Shown here piece after piece: positions 34,170 to 47,300 of a stretch of DNA of 64,000 nucleotides (its first letter is position 1; each line of letters opens with the position of its first letter). Source of the DNA: Tribonema minus (Eukaryota > Sar > Xanthophyceae > Tribonematales > Tribonemataceae); contig JAFCMP010000541.1 of NCBI GenBank assembly GCA_017506865.1, positions 1 to 64,000 of the forward strand, read 5' to 3'. The translations under genes and the position numbers were made by a program. The notes below the pieces were generated by a model, which was not told the DNA's origin, made no database searches, and was given only the letters and a program-made list of their open reading frames with translations.

Positions 34170-35646
34170 CATGAGTAGAATGACTGCATCTGATAATATC
34201 ACACTACGCCGCACTTCATCGCACCACACCTTCGTCTGGCTGCTGCAGCCATTTAATTACATACTGTTGGGTCACTCACATTGTTTGAAAGTGTTGTATT
34301 AGGCCACGGGTGACGCCATTGTCTTGCCATCGGGCAAGCCGTGTGGATGCTTTGCGTACCTCGTGTGCTGTGCGATGTACAGACTTTACAGTATTGTATA
34401 CGCCGTGACTTTCGTCCTCCTTTTTGCCGCCGTGCGTGAGAGCTGTGTGCGGTTGCCGAGCATGGTTTCCTTTGTTGAGCACGAGCTGCGCGCTTCATGT
34501 CGTATATGATTGCTCAATGCAAGCATTGTACCACCATCTGTGCTCTGTATCCCGGCTGCGCTGCCCTTGCGGGGTGCTGCTTGCCTGCACCGGTCCGTAT
34601 ATTCGTTCTGGCGGGACTCATATGTACGCTCATATGGTATATACGGTCATACGGCGTAGGCTGTATATGTCAACCCTGAGTCAAAACAAATGTCCTACGT
34701 TAAGTTGAAGGGTTGTTGGGTTCATACGCACCTTTGCCCTCTTACTGCGTGCTTGCGTGCATCATATAGGCGGCAACCAGTGACATGATGACTTTGAGGC
34801 CATATCGACTTCAACTTGTCCTTGAATTATCACATCTCTGCAGCAGTGGCACCGTAGGACCCCAATGTTCATCTTTGGTGGTTTTTCTGTGCACTCGACA
34901 CTCACACTGTGCACGATGTAAACATGTCATTGAAGCTCGTCTGCGACCTCGCACAGACACACTGCTCTGGCAGAGTTCGCATGCAGCGTAGTATCATGTT
35001 CATAGTGGCGGTGGCGACGCTGAGAACGGGCGCAGGCACAAGAAGATTAGGCGCCATACTGCACTTGGTGCACAAAGAAGCCAGTAACCAAGGACTGCTT
35101 GCTGCATCTCTAGGACTAGCTGGAGGCACAATGTTGTATGCATCAGCACTTGCATCTGTGACACCAATTGTTGGCCAACTGACCAATCATGACGTGTCGG
35201 TCCAATGGCGCTGGTGCATTGTAATTTTTTGTATGCCTGACGTACTGATCTTATGTACATTTATTTATAAGTAATGTACCAGAGGTTCACTTCTGTGACG
35301 ACACTACAGTACCTGGCGAGCCGCATGCATGCAGAGTGATTCGTGACCATGTGTGGTCTGTTGCTCTGTCAGCACGTTTTGTTCAGCTAAGCACAACGAG
35401 ACAGGTGCTGCAAGCAAGGCACACGCAGGCAGCAATGCGATGATACAGGAAGAACACAAACAATATGCACGCCAAACATTCATAAAGAAGCAACAGCAGC
35501 GAGCAACACATGCGCAAACAGAGAACGAGAGCCTGCGGGTGTAGCTGCATCAAGGTATCATTGACCAGAGGCGGAACCACAGGCGAAGTCCCATACCAGC
35601 TGCCTCCACAGCAGGAAGGGATGGGACCTTGCAGGAAAGCAGTTGC
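34170..35646. other. Convergent intergenic region ChaC / RPS18 (right)
   Basis: Mirror of 6,765-8,241. It is presumed to contain both 3' UTRs, and no gene is supported. Confidence 0.6.
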
Positions 35647-38157
35647 TTAACCCGACTTGTGCATCTGGTGGCGGCCAGTGGTCTTTGTGTGCTGTCCACG
35701 GACGCGCACACCCCAGTAGTGGCGGATACCACGGTGGGAGCTGAGGGGAGGGGGGGGGGAGGGGAGAGAGGGTAGCCATGGTCAGATGCAGTGCATACAT
35801 TTGACGAAAGAAACAGTTGATCATGGATGACCTTGCTGGAATGCAGCATGGCACGCATTTCCAATCTACTCTTGAACGCCTGACGTCCTCCAGGAGGTAC
35901 ACAGTGTACTTCAACTTTCATCAAGCTGGGTCCCCGTGTTCCCCCTAGAAGTGCAGCAAGGTGCCTGACGGTTACTCAAAGACCACAAACTGTAAGACAG
36001 CAAGCCATATGCCCCACGATTACAATCTGCCAACTGTAACAGTGGTTTTCAGCGCCAATGCATCTGCCGCTGATGTCAGCGCCGCACACGTCTTTATGAC
36101 CTGTGAAACCCATGTCAACGATGGTGCAGCGCTGTTTCCACACGTGCATGTTGAAGCACGCTGGACGCTACATCGATAATGGCAAGTAATGCACTCAGAC
36201 TTCTGATCAGAGAGGGAGCAAATCTTCACCCTGGAGGCTCATCGGCAAAGCTCAAATTGAAGCTGATTCATGTGCGTCTGGAGGGCTGGCCCTCACCCTG
36301 AAGAAAAACCCTAAGCCTAAGGTGCACTGCGGCAGAAGGTGCAGGTGTGCACACCAAAGTTATCCAACGCTCTTGCGGGTCAAAATAGTGGCCGCAGCAG
36401 CAGCGAAGACACCTGCAACAGCACGATCAGTCCGCACCTACAGCAGCACCGCTGCGATCACAGCGCCATGCACCGTTTCTACAGCAACTGCTGCTGTTGC
36501 GCTGCGCTATGGCCGCTGCTGCTACACCCTACCCCTGAGGATGTAAAGTCAAAGGTGAGGGGTCGTGTGCGGCTTCTCAGCTGCGCAACTGCCCTCAGCC
36601 GACTGCATAGAGCCAGCACAGCACCCAGTGTTGCAGCTAACGCGAGTTCGCCAGTGACACGATCTCACTTGCGCTCTGGCTTTCTGAGTCTGCATTGCTG
36701 CTGGTACCCGTTGCTTCGGCCTCACGTCATGGCCACCTTTCCCAAAACTGAATTATGCCAGGCTACTGGAAGCTGCTGACAACGACCACAGGGGGTTTCG
36801 TGCAGCGCTTCCCCAGTCAATTCTGCAGCTGAGTCGCTCGTCATGATATCGCCACATGAGAGGGGGCGCCACCGTCACCGTCACCGCCACGCCCCCCACT
36901 CCTCATACCCTCCTTCCCCAGTTCCCCACGCACACGCGGCCAGCTCGCAACTGCCAGAAGCAGTGCTCTCCAGCAGTACTTCCGGCTTCGCCAGATCCGC
37001 AACGCGTCCCGCGCAGAGCTCCTGCAGCGCTGTGGGCCTGTGTGCCGGCATTAATAAAAGAGGACCTACCTGGCCGACTTGCAGCGTGGTGCCATTGTAA
37101 AGAATAGCGTGGAGCACAGCGTTCAAATTTTGATGGGTACTTGATAAATAGCATTCAGCCGCAGAGAGCAGCTGATGTTTGCAAGGGTGTTGATTCAGGG
37201 GGCGACATCACAGTAGCAGACGGCCATCTGGAGGTATGAACGCTGTGGCCAACAGACAGTTTCGCTTGCAGCAGCGCTCACCGGATCTTCTTCAGGCGCT
37301 CCAGGTCCTCGCGCAGCTTCTGTGCAATGTTCTGGGCAAAGGTCTGTCCGGACTTGCCGGTCTTCCAGTCGCGCTGCCTGTTGAGGAACCAGTCGGGCAC
37401 CTTGAACTGGCGGGGGTTCTGGATGATGGCCACCAGCTTCTCGATCTCGTCGGCTGTGAGCATACCAGCACTGTGCAGGAGAGCAGTAGAACATGGCGAT
37501 GTCAGCTTGGCGGTTGTAATGATGCTCAAAAAAGGTGGGTGACCAGAGGGGCATCGTGACAGGCAGCCCGATTCCGCCAAGCAATTATTGACAACTGCAA
37601 GTCTACAAAAGTCCCAGCCCTTGTGATTGTGCGTCGGAATACCGTGTTAATTGATAGGGAACAGTGATCAGGACACGAAGATCAAGCACAGCACAGTATG
37701 ACTGCAATACCGACAAGCGCCTGGTGAAGAGCACCGCAAAGCAGTAGCAACAGTCGGTTCAGACGCTCTACATCACAGATACTGCTGTGCTTACCGCTTG
37801 GTGTGGTCGACCTCAGCCTTCTTGCAGATGAGGTTGGAGAACCGGCGCCCAACACCAGGCACCTTGGTCAGGGCGTACATGACCTTGATGCGGCCATCGA
37901 TGTTGGTGTTGAGAATACGCAGAATGTGCTGGAAGTCGGGGCCCACCACAAGGTCCGACTGCAAGGCAATGAAAACCGAAGCAAAATGTTTGAGATTAGC
38001 GATGCAATCGCTCACACCATCCCGTCACAAACAACACTTCGCGATCCCACAGCAATTGGTCTGGTTTCTGTGCCACACGCCCAGACACTGGCCAGTGTGC
38101 ACACCCCAAGCACAGCCTTCCGTCCTGCTCCCTGTTTTATCCTGCGCAGCTCACCAT
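35647..38157 (-). CDS. RPS18: 40S ribosomal protein S18 (uS13), right-arm copy
   Basis: Second copy of RPS18. Exons on the minus strand are 38157-38155 (ATG only), 37958-37795, 37470-37282 and 35740-35647, encoding 149 residues that match the left copy. The C-run before the last acceptor is 10 bases here and 9 in the left arm, a typical homopolymer disagreement. The gene diverges from the complete Tudor-SN gene across 165 bases. Confidence 0.96.
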
Positions 38158-38322
38158 GATCGCCACGCTCCGCTCGAACCCGCTGCAAGCCTGTGCTACA
38201 AGCCAGCCACACTTCCCGATTACTTTTTAATTGGGCACTGCCGCACTGAAAAAAAAGTGAAAATCATCTTTTTGCAAAATCTCTCTGCAGGGCTCTTGCG
38301 TGCACGGTAGGCACTGGACAAC
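38158..38322. promoter_or_regulatory. Divergent promoter, RPS18 / Tudor-SN (right)
   Basis: Mirror of 4,090-4,254. These 165 bases between the two start codons include the AT-rich patch near 38,219-38,232. Confidence 0.6.
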
Positions 38323-41300
38323 ATGGCTGCGGCTGGCACAGCGACGGTCAAGGCTGTACTCAGCGGAGATACCCTTGTCTTGATTGGCAGGTCAACAGGG
38401 GGGCCCCCACCGGAGCTGCAGTTATCCCTGAGCGGATTGGCAGCACCTAAGGTACGCCGATGGCATGCCGGTTTGCGTTGCGGCTCACTGCGCGGCTCTA
38501 GTTGATCATTTGCAAAGCGTTTCCGCGCTTGCGGGCCTTGCGGGCCTACGCTGCGCAACGTTTGCGGTCGTGTGTAGATTACTGTCAGCACCCGCCGGCG
38601 TCTGAACATGTCCGCAACGGCTGCGGGTGTCAAAGCAATAAGCTTAGGCACATCGCTATGATCCCCAAGAAGAATAGACCAAAATCTGATGTGCCGTCAG
38701 CTGCTGTCAAGCATTTCTGGCACATAACTCTGAGTGATCCGTATCTTTGACGTTTCCTGTCGAAGCTCGGTGTGAAGTTGGCCATATGTCTAATGTAAGA
38801 TGTATGTTGAAGAGTACATCAGCAAGTAACTGTCACTGGACGCCTCGTGCGACCCGTACCGAAGGGATAGTCAGCTGGCGTTCGACTTGCACCGATTGCA
38901 TGCGTTCGATCACAACTTCAAGTTCACCATTGCAGGTCATTGACCTCATTGGGTACAAGTTCGCGAAATTAGTCGCAGATATATGACAAGCAGTCGCACA
39001 CAATCGCACATGACCATGCGCAGGAGCAGCTGCGTGCATCAGTGCACAGTCAACGTGACGGCGTATGCTCTTTGCAAGGTGATGACCCCTGCTCTACACC
39101 CCGAGCTCAGACGCACACATAGCCACCGATGTTCATTGCTTGAGTCTGTTTGACGCGTACAATTCGAACTCCTCTGATGCCTGGTAGCTCAGCAGCTTGC
39201 AGCTCCCAACCAAACCTATGCCGCATTTCTGAACCAAGCACGCGGTCTCGCATGTGTTTTACACTCTTTCGATGCTATTTGCACGGCGCGCGCACGCAGA
39301 TCGGCCGCGGCACGGGCACCACCGAGGAGCCATGGGCGTGGGAGAGCCGCGAGTTCCTGCGCCAGCTCACCATAGGCAAGCAGGTCGCCTTCAAAGTCGA
39401 CTACAAGGGCGGCATGCGCACCTTTGGCACGGTGACCATGGACAATGAATCGCTCAACGCGGTCGTGGCGCGGGAGGGGTGGGCGAAGGTGAACGCGCGC
39501 GAGGGCGACTCTGCGACGGAGGCGGAGGAGCTGAAGCGCCTCGGCGCGGCGGCGGAGGCGGCAAGGAAGGGTATGTATGCAGGGCCGGGGCGGGGGCGCG
39601 ACGTGAAGTGGTCGGGCGTTGACACGGGAGCGCTGCTGCAGGCGCACCGGTGAGCAGGGTGGCAGCGGGCAAACGGAATCTGTGTTGTGAGCATGCGAGC
39701 GTGCGTCATGTTGACATGAAGAACTATTCAGACATGAGCGCAATCTGGAGCTGAAGTTGATGCGATCTCATGCAGGTACACACCGTAACCCCATGCGTGT
39801 AGGCCTTGTATGTGGTTGATTGATTGATTGGCAGTTTGTGCTTGCACATGAGACTTGGTCCGCCATACGGCTCAGTCGAGCGTAGCTCAAGGGCTTGCAG
39901 GTTTGGGCTACGATAGGGCAAGGCAGTTCATTCATTGCATTGGTTGGGGCAGGTCAGGTCAGTTTATCTGGTGAGCATCACCCCCTCTTCTGGCCTTTTG
40001 ACCGACCCTTTATCGTGTTGCACTTAATTTCTAGCCTTTGCTTGGAGATCAACATACCATTTGTGAGCTTCTCAGTGGTGCGTTCATGAGCATTCAGCCT
40101 CATGTACACAGCTAAGACCTACTGTAGAACCTGCGATCATGACCCAAACTTCAACCTACCCCTAACTTGAACCCTACAGTACATATTGCAGCTAATCCTA
40201 TCGTTTGATCTGTGCTAGTTTGCTTTATTGCGTTAGTGCTTTCCCTAATTGCAAGTGAAAGTGTTCATCAGTGTCGAGTCGCCTCAATACGCTAATGTTG
40301 CTGTATTGCAGTGGCGTGCTCACTTGTTTGTTCGGCATAGCTGACGGATGTATGTCAAGTGGCATTGACGTGTGTCAGTTGCACATAAAACTGACACACC
40401 GCCTTGAAGTACAAGTATGAAGGACTCAGAGGCAGTATAGAACATGAAACGCCTGTCCTGTTTGGCAGTACCCAGCTTCTGCGGCATGACGCGTGTCGCG
40501 CATCGAGAGCCTATATTGTGTGCTACGGTGCAGCGTCAACATGCACAACATTGCTGACAATATTGGCATATGCACATCCCTCTGGAAGGCAACCTAAAAC
40601 ACAAACTTCAACTACACCAGCCTCTACCTCATGTTGCACGCCATCATGGCGCACGCTTGCGGACTGCAGCCTGCGCCCTGGCAATACCATTGTGTACATG
40701 TGTGCTTCAGCTCATATTCAGCCATGTTCCCCAAGGGGTGCGTCCTGTACCGACACCAGCCCCTGTGCGCCTGAGCATCACCATCAAGCGCGTGCACGAC
40801 AGCTCGTGCATGCGAGCGATGTACACGCGCTCGCGTAATGTGTGGTCATAACTCAGGTCTGGGCGTGGGCGCTGGTTTCGTATGATGGACAGCATCACGC
40901 GCATACACGCAACAACGCGCGCCGCCAGCAGCGCGCGCACCGCGGCACTTGACACACCTGCACGCGGGCGTCTAACCCTGGTAGATGTGCAGGCACTGGC
41001 GCACTGTATTTGTACCACCGTCTACCATCGCCTGGACTGCGCTAATCGGCCTTGCATCGACGCATCTGGCGCTGTCTGCCGCTTTGGCGAGGTCGCCGTG
41101 TCAACCCAACCCTAATTTCAAACCCTAACCCCCTACACGCAGGTGTGCGCCGCTGCGCGTGGTCATCGAGCACGTGCGCGACGGCTCCAGCCTGCGCGCG
41201 TACGTCGTCGCCGAGAGCGCCATGATCAACTTTGGCCTCGCGGGCATCGCGTGCCCGCGTGTCAACGCTCCGCGCGTGGCGCCTCCCGCCGCCACGCCCC

Positions 41301-44300
41301 CCCCCGCCGCTGCCTCCAGCGGAGAGGGCGGAGAGGCAGCGACTAACGGCGGCGGCAGCGGCGGGGGGCCGGCGCCGGGCACCGCGGCGGCGGTGGCGGC
41401 GGCGGCGCCGCCGGCCGCGGCGGCGACAGTAGATCAGCCGGAGCCGTTTGCGCTGGAGGCGCGGCACTTTGTGGAGACGCGTTTGCTGAACCGCGAGGTG
41501 GACATACTGCTGGAGGCAAGTGGGGTGACGCAGTGGGGGGGGGGAGCAGGGGGGGGTCCGGGTGCGCAGGCGGTGTGCTGCTTCGTTGGGCACGATGCAG
41601 TGAGCGCTGTTTGGCGCGGCACGTGTTGGGGTGCGGGTGTCGTGTGGCAGTTCGCGCAGCGCTGGGTAGAGCTGCTGTGCGCCGCGTGCGACGTAGTGTC
41701 TCCCCTTTGCGTGCCAGCATGAGGGCGGCTGAAGGGCGGCCCTGCGATGGCTGAGCAGTGCTGCCATTATCATTATTTTTTTGTGCATCAGCACGCCGTT
41801 TATGCCATCAGCATCAGCACAGCCCTGTCGTACGTCCTTGTCGCCGCACCGCCAGTAGCCGCTCTCCGTATGTTTGGTTTTTATCCATGCTGTTGTTTGT
41901 CAAACGCGACAGTGTGCGCAACGTAGCGCGCATGCCGGACCGCCGCGCTGACCTGACGACGTGGTGACGCCGCACTCCACAACTTCAACTTAATACTCAT
42001 AACTTCATCTTCACATCACGCTACCGTCCATGCGCATGCTGATCGCCGCACTGACCTCACGACGCAGTGACGTGCACCACACAATTTCAACTTTAACTTC
42101 ACCCCCCCCCCCCCTCCCCTTGACGCTCAGGGAGTTGACAAGTACGACAACCTCTACGGCACGGTCGTGCACGCCAAGGGCAACATTGCGGTGGAGCTCG
42201 TGCGCAGCGGGCTGGCGCGCATGGTGGACTGGACGTCTGCCTTTCTGCCGCGCGACGTCGCCATCGCCATGCGCTCCGCGGAGAACGAGGCCAAGCGCGC
42301 GCAGCTGCGGCTGTGGCGCGGCTGGACGCCGCCCACGATCAAGGTGGGCGAGTCGAGTCAGAGTCGGAGTCCTGTGCCGCGTAGGTTTCTGAGTGCTGTT
42401 TCTGCAGAGCGCGGCATGAACTGTCGACAATGGGGAGCCAGTACAGTTGTATACTTGATGTGGTAGAGCAGGTAATTGCCAACGAGCTGAGCGCCATTGT
42501 CATCGCCATGCGCTTCGTCGAGAACGAGGCCAAGCGCGCGCACCTTCGGCTCTGGCGCGGCTGGACGCCGCCCACCATCAAGGTGCCCGAGTGGAGTCGG
42601 AGTCGGAGTCCTGTGCTGCAGCGTGGGTCGGAGTCTCGTTTCTGCAAGTGCGGCATGAACTGTCCACAGTGACGAGCCAACTCAGTTGTGTACTTCAACT
42701 TGATATGGTACAGCAGGTGTGCGCGGCATTGTCATCGCCATGCGCTCTGTTGAGATTTGCTTCATTTGCTTGCTGCTGTCACACCCACGCTGACGATTGG
42801 GCGCGCTTTGCCCCCGAATTGTCCAGGGCGTGCGGGAGTTTGCGGCGACGGCGGTGGAGATTCACAGCGGCGACCAGCTGACGGTTGTGGTGACGGACGC
42901 GGTTGGCAACAGGGAGGAGAAGCGGCTGGCGCTGGCGAGCGTCAAGGCGCCGCGCATAGGCAACCCGCGCCGCAAGTGAGTACGCTTTGTATGGTGTCAA
43001 GAGAAGTATGGTTAGAGAAGGGGTAAGAGTAGAGAAGGGGTAGGGTTAGGTTTACGGTGTAGGGGTTTGAATTAGGGCCTGCTGTGAGCTTGTATGCGAG
43101 GGCGGAGCGTCAAGGCGCCGCGCATAGGCAACCCGCGCCGCAAGTGAGTATGCATTGCATGTATGGTGTCAATAAGCAGGGTACGGGGGAGGGGTAGGAT
43201 TAGGTTCGCGCTCTAGGTTATGGTTGAGGTTCGTGCCTGTGAGCTTCAATGCAAGGGGCGAGCATCAACGCATCGCGCATAGGAAACCTGCGCCAAGAGT
43301 ACATATGCGTTGCATGGTGTCAATAAGTAGGGTTAGGGGTAGGGCAGGGGTAGGGTCGGGGTGAGGTTTTCAGTGCCGCGCCACAAGTGAGTATGTGTTG
43401 CATGATGTACGTAACGGTTACTAAGAAGTAACAGTTTAGGTCTGGGTGAGGGTTAGGGCAACTGTCTGCTGTGAGCTTCAATGCGAGCGTCAAGGCGCCG
43501 CGCAAAGGCAACCCGCGCCGCAAGTGAGTAGCGTTGCATGGTGTCAGAAGTAGGGTCAGGGGTAGTGCAGGGTTAGGATCACGATCACGTATTCAGTGCC
43601 TGTTTGTGTATCCGCATTGCTGGTGAAATTCAAGGCGGCAAGGGACTGCGCGCAGGCAATCTGCTGCTGCCGGCACGTACGCAGATTCAGATTTAGGTAA
43701 TCGGGCGGCGCTGACGTGCACTGGCCGCTGCTGCAGTGCCTGCGCTGAGCGCTCAGGCCTGCGCGCTCAACCCTGCTTCAACTGTACTCACCGGAAGTTC
43801 AACTCAACTAGCCAAACCCTACTTCAACCCTACTCGCCATAGCTTCAACCCTACACACCAACCCTACTTCAACCCTACTCAAGGTAACTTCAACTTTACT
43901 GACCAATGGTTCAACCCTACTTGCTGCGCCAGCGTGGACGACGAACCGTGGGCGGCGGAGGCCAAGGAGTCGCTGCGGCAGAAGCTCATCGGTCGCAGCG
44001 TCAAGGTGACGGTGGAGTACGAGCGCGACGTGCCCCAGGGGGAGGGGGAGGCGGTGCGCAGGGCATTTGCGACTGTGGAGCTGGGCAAGGGCGCCAAGGC
44101 CAAAAACATTGCCGAGGTATGCATGTACGGAGGATAGGTCACTGGCATACCCTTCATGCAGACGTGTAGGCGCCTGCGCTAGCCTTCACGCTGCTCCGCG
44201 TTCATGTTTTAAGAGGAGGTGAGACTGAGGACGCATACCTGCTCCTGACTGTTGCTCAAAGTGTATGAAGCCGAAGCACGGGAACTTAAACAAGGGACAC

Positions 44301-47300
44301 ACTTTTTATGTTGACCTCCGCCAGCCCCCGCGGCGACGTGGCAGGGTGCTCGTGTCGGGGGCCTGTCGTGTGGTGTCGGGTCGGAGGCTGTCGTGTCGGA
44401 GGTCTGCTTATGACGGTGCTCCACTGCTAGGAGTGCACCAGCTTGCACCACGCACACTTCAAACACTTGTAGCAACTTCACCATGTGACGCTCCCGCCTC
44501 CGTCTTAGGTGCTCGTTTCTCGTTTCAGAGGGGACCTGCTGACGGTGGTGCGCCACTCGCACTACGCGCACTTCACCACTTCAACTTCATCGTCTTGTAA
44601 CACTCCTACACTCCTGCCTCCGTCTCAGGTGCTTGTTTCAGAGGGCCTGCTGACGGTGGTGCGCCACTACCAGGACGAGCCGAGCTCGCACTAGCTCACT
44701 TCAACACTTGAGCAGCTTCATCTTGTGACGCTCCTCATCTTCACCTTCTTTACGCTCCTGTTGTCGCAACCAGGTGCTCGTTTCGGAGGGCCCGCTGACG
44801 GTTGTGCGCCACCGCGAGTACGACCCGCGCAGCAGCTCTCACTATGCACCCTTCAGCACTTTGAGCAACTTCACCTGCCAGGACGACCCACCCAGCAGCC
44901 CGCACTACGCACACTTCAAGCAACTTCATGCCGTGACGCTTCTGCTTCTGCGTTAGGTGCTCGTGTCGGAGGGCCTGCTGACGGTGGTGCGTCACCGCCA
45001 GGACGAGCCGCGCAGCCCGCACTACGAGGCGCTGGTGTCTGCGGAGCAGGAAGCCAAGGGCGCCAAGAGGGGCGCGCACAGCGAGAAGCCGCCGCCCGCC
45101 AACAGGACGGCGGACCTCACGGGCGACGCGCGCAAGGCCAAGCAGCACCTGCCGCACCTCCAGGTATGTATGTTGTTGTCGCAGTGTAACTTCAAGTTGA
45201 AGTACATGGGTCGGGTACGGGTACGGGCGACGCGCGCAAGGCCAGGCAGCGCCTGCCGCGCACCTCCAGGTATCATGTATGTATGTTATCGCAGCCCGGC
45301 TTCAAGTTAAAATACAGGGCCAAGGCCAACGTGCGCACGTATGCCGTCGCAGCAGCCTGCCTTTAAGGTGAGGTATCAAGTTGAGGTTACGGGCAACGCG
45401 CGCGCCATGCAGCACTGACACGCCTCCAGGCCAGCAATCTGCCCTCCACTTTAACTTCAGTTAGGCGTTGATTTTGCCTGAGACCCTGGAGTTCTTGGCT
45501 CCGAAACGGCCCTCCTCACAAGCGCACATCGACATTCGCATCTAACGTAGAGCTTTTTATGCTTGCAAGCCTTTGTCTACGTTGCATTTGCATTGCCATG
45601 GGACTCTCACTACGAGCGCGCGCTGACAGCTACACTGTAACCGGTGTGGGCGCGTTCAACGCTTTCGCAGTCGCCCGTTGCACACCACACCACAGGCGAA
45701 CGTCACGTAGCTTCGACGGCTGTGTTATGTAACCTCCCGCGCACCTTTCACGCCTTCATCGTGATTGCTCGTGGCTCATTGTACTTGCTCGCCCCTCCGC
45801 AGTCGGACGATGGCAGTTTTGTTGCTACCTTTTTCTTACCCGCGCTTTTAACGCGCATCGCGGTTGCTCGTGTCGCATTGCATCTCCGTCGCAGCGCCCC
45901 GGCGCAGGCATGCGCGCTCTCGTGGAGCACGTCTTCAGCGCCTCGTACGCCTTCCATTATTGTCCGCGGCACTCAATGCCACAGGCGAATGTATTGCAGC
46001 GTCGACAGCTGTGTCATATACCCTCCCGCGCACGTCTGACGCCTTCGTCGCGTGCCTTTCCCTGTGCGCTGCGCGCCGCCGCTGCAGCGCGCCGGCTCCG
46101 GCACGCGCGCCAACGTCGAGCATGTGTTAAGCGCCCTGAACGCCTGTCATTAGTGACTGTCGAGCACCGTGCAAGGCACCGCGTCGCGTGCATCCGCGCC
46201 CGCCTGATGGCAGTTACATTGACATCTTCCCTTCGACGCTGCGCGCTGTCAACAACGCTCATCGCGATCGCTGGTGGCTCACTGCATCTCCGCTGCAGCG
46301 CGCCGGCGGCGGCATGCGCGCTCTCGTGGAGCACGTGTCCAGCTGCTCGTACGCCTTCATTATTGCCTGCCGCACACCATGCCACAGGCGAACGTAACGC
46401 AGCGTCGACGGCTGTGTCATGTTCCCTCCCACGCACGACTAACGCCTTCCTCGCGTGGTTTCCTCCACGCTCCGTGCCGCCGCTGCAGCGCGCCGGCGGC
46501 GGCATGCGCGCCCTGGTGGAGCACGTGTTCAGCGGCTCGCGCTTCAAGGTGCACGTGCCCAAGGAGAACGTGGCCTTCATGCTGGCGCTGAGCGCGGTGC
46601 GCTGCCCGCAGGTAGGGCGCGACGGGCGCCCGGGGGAGCCGTGCGGCGACGCGGCGCGCGCGTTCAGCAGGGACGCCCTCATGCAGCGCAATGTCGAGGT
46701 CGAAGTGGTGAGTAAGCACCGCTACTGAGTCAGCTCCGCTTTCACGTCAAGTTGAAGCTCATGCACATATCTGTCAGTGTGTTCAGCAGGGACGCCCTCA
46801 TGCAGCGCAACGTCAAAGTTGAAGTGGTGAGTCGGAACCTCTACTTGAAGTTGAAGTCAAGTGAAGGGTCTAAGCTGCTGGACGCGCTCATGCAGCGCAA
46901 CATTGAAGTTGAAGTAGTGAGTCACATGATCAACTTCAAATTGAAGGTGAATCAGCGCAGCATGGAGGTTGACGTGGAGCGCGCGGGCGACACTTTAACT
47001 TGCAGTTGAGGTGATCTGAACCAACTCAGAAGTCGGCGGCTGCAGCCTGCCCGCTGCTGCTGCCATTGGCAATGTCGGAGGCACAACGACGATGCTGCTG
47101 CGGGTGTGACACCTCAGGGGGGGGGGGAGCACAAGCGGCGCCTCGCTCGCTAACGCGTACTTCAGCATGTCATCATCGCCTCGCATTGCTGGCGCGTCAC
47201 ATCGCTCAGCGCACCCCTGGCCAGCAGCAGCGGTGCCGTGCTCTGTGCACTGTATGTCTGCATGGTGTGGACGCTACCTCAGCCACCCGGGGGGGAAGGA

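Larger units (their letters stand above)
21219..42414 (-). repeat. Right arm of giant inverted repeat
   Basis: This is the mirror copy of the left arm. It carries the same genes on opposite strands and joins unique DNA after about 42,414, inside intron 4 of Tudor-SN. Departures from the left arm are concentrated between roughly 21.2 and 24 kb, where the WW/WH2 gene and the first exon of the small gene lose their frames. Farther out the coding exons match. Confidence 0.97.

Noticed and set aside
1-42414. Large inverted repeat as terminal repeats of a mobile element or an organelle inverted repeat
   Set aside because: The arms hold nuclear spliced genes, there is no transposase, no target duplication is visible, and there is no single-copy region between the arms.
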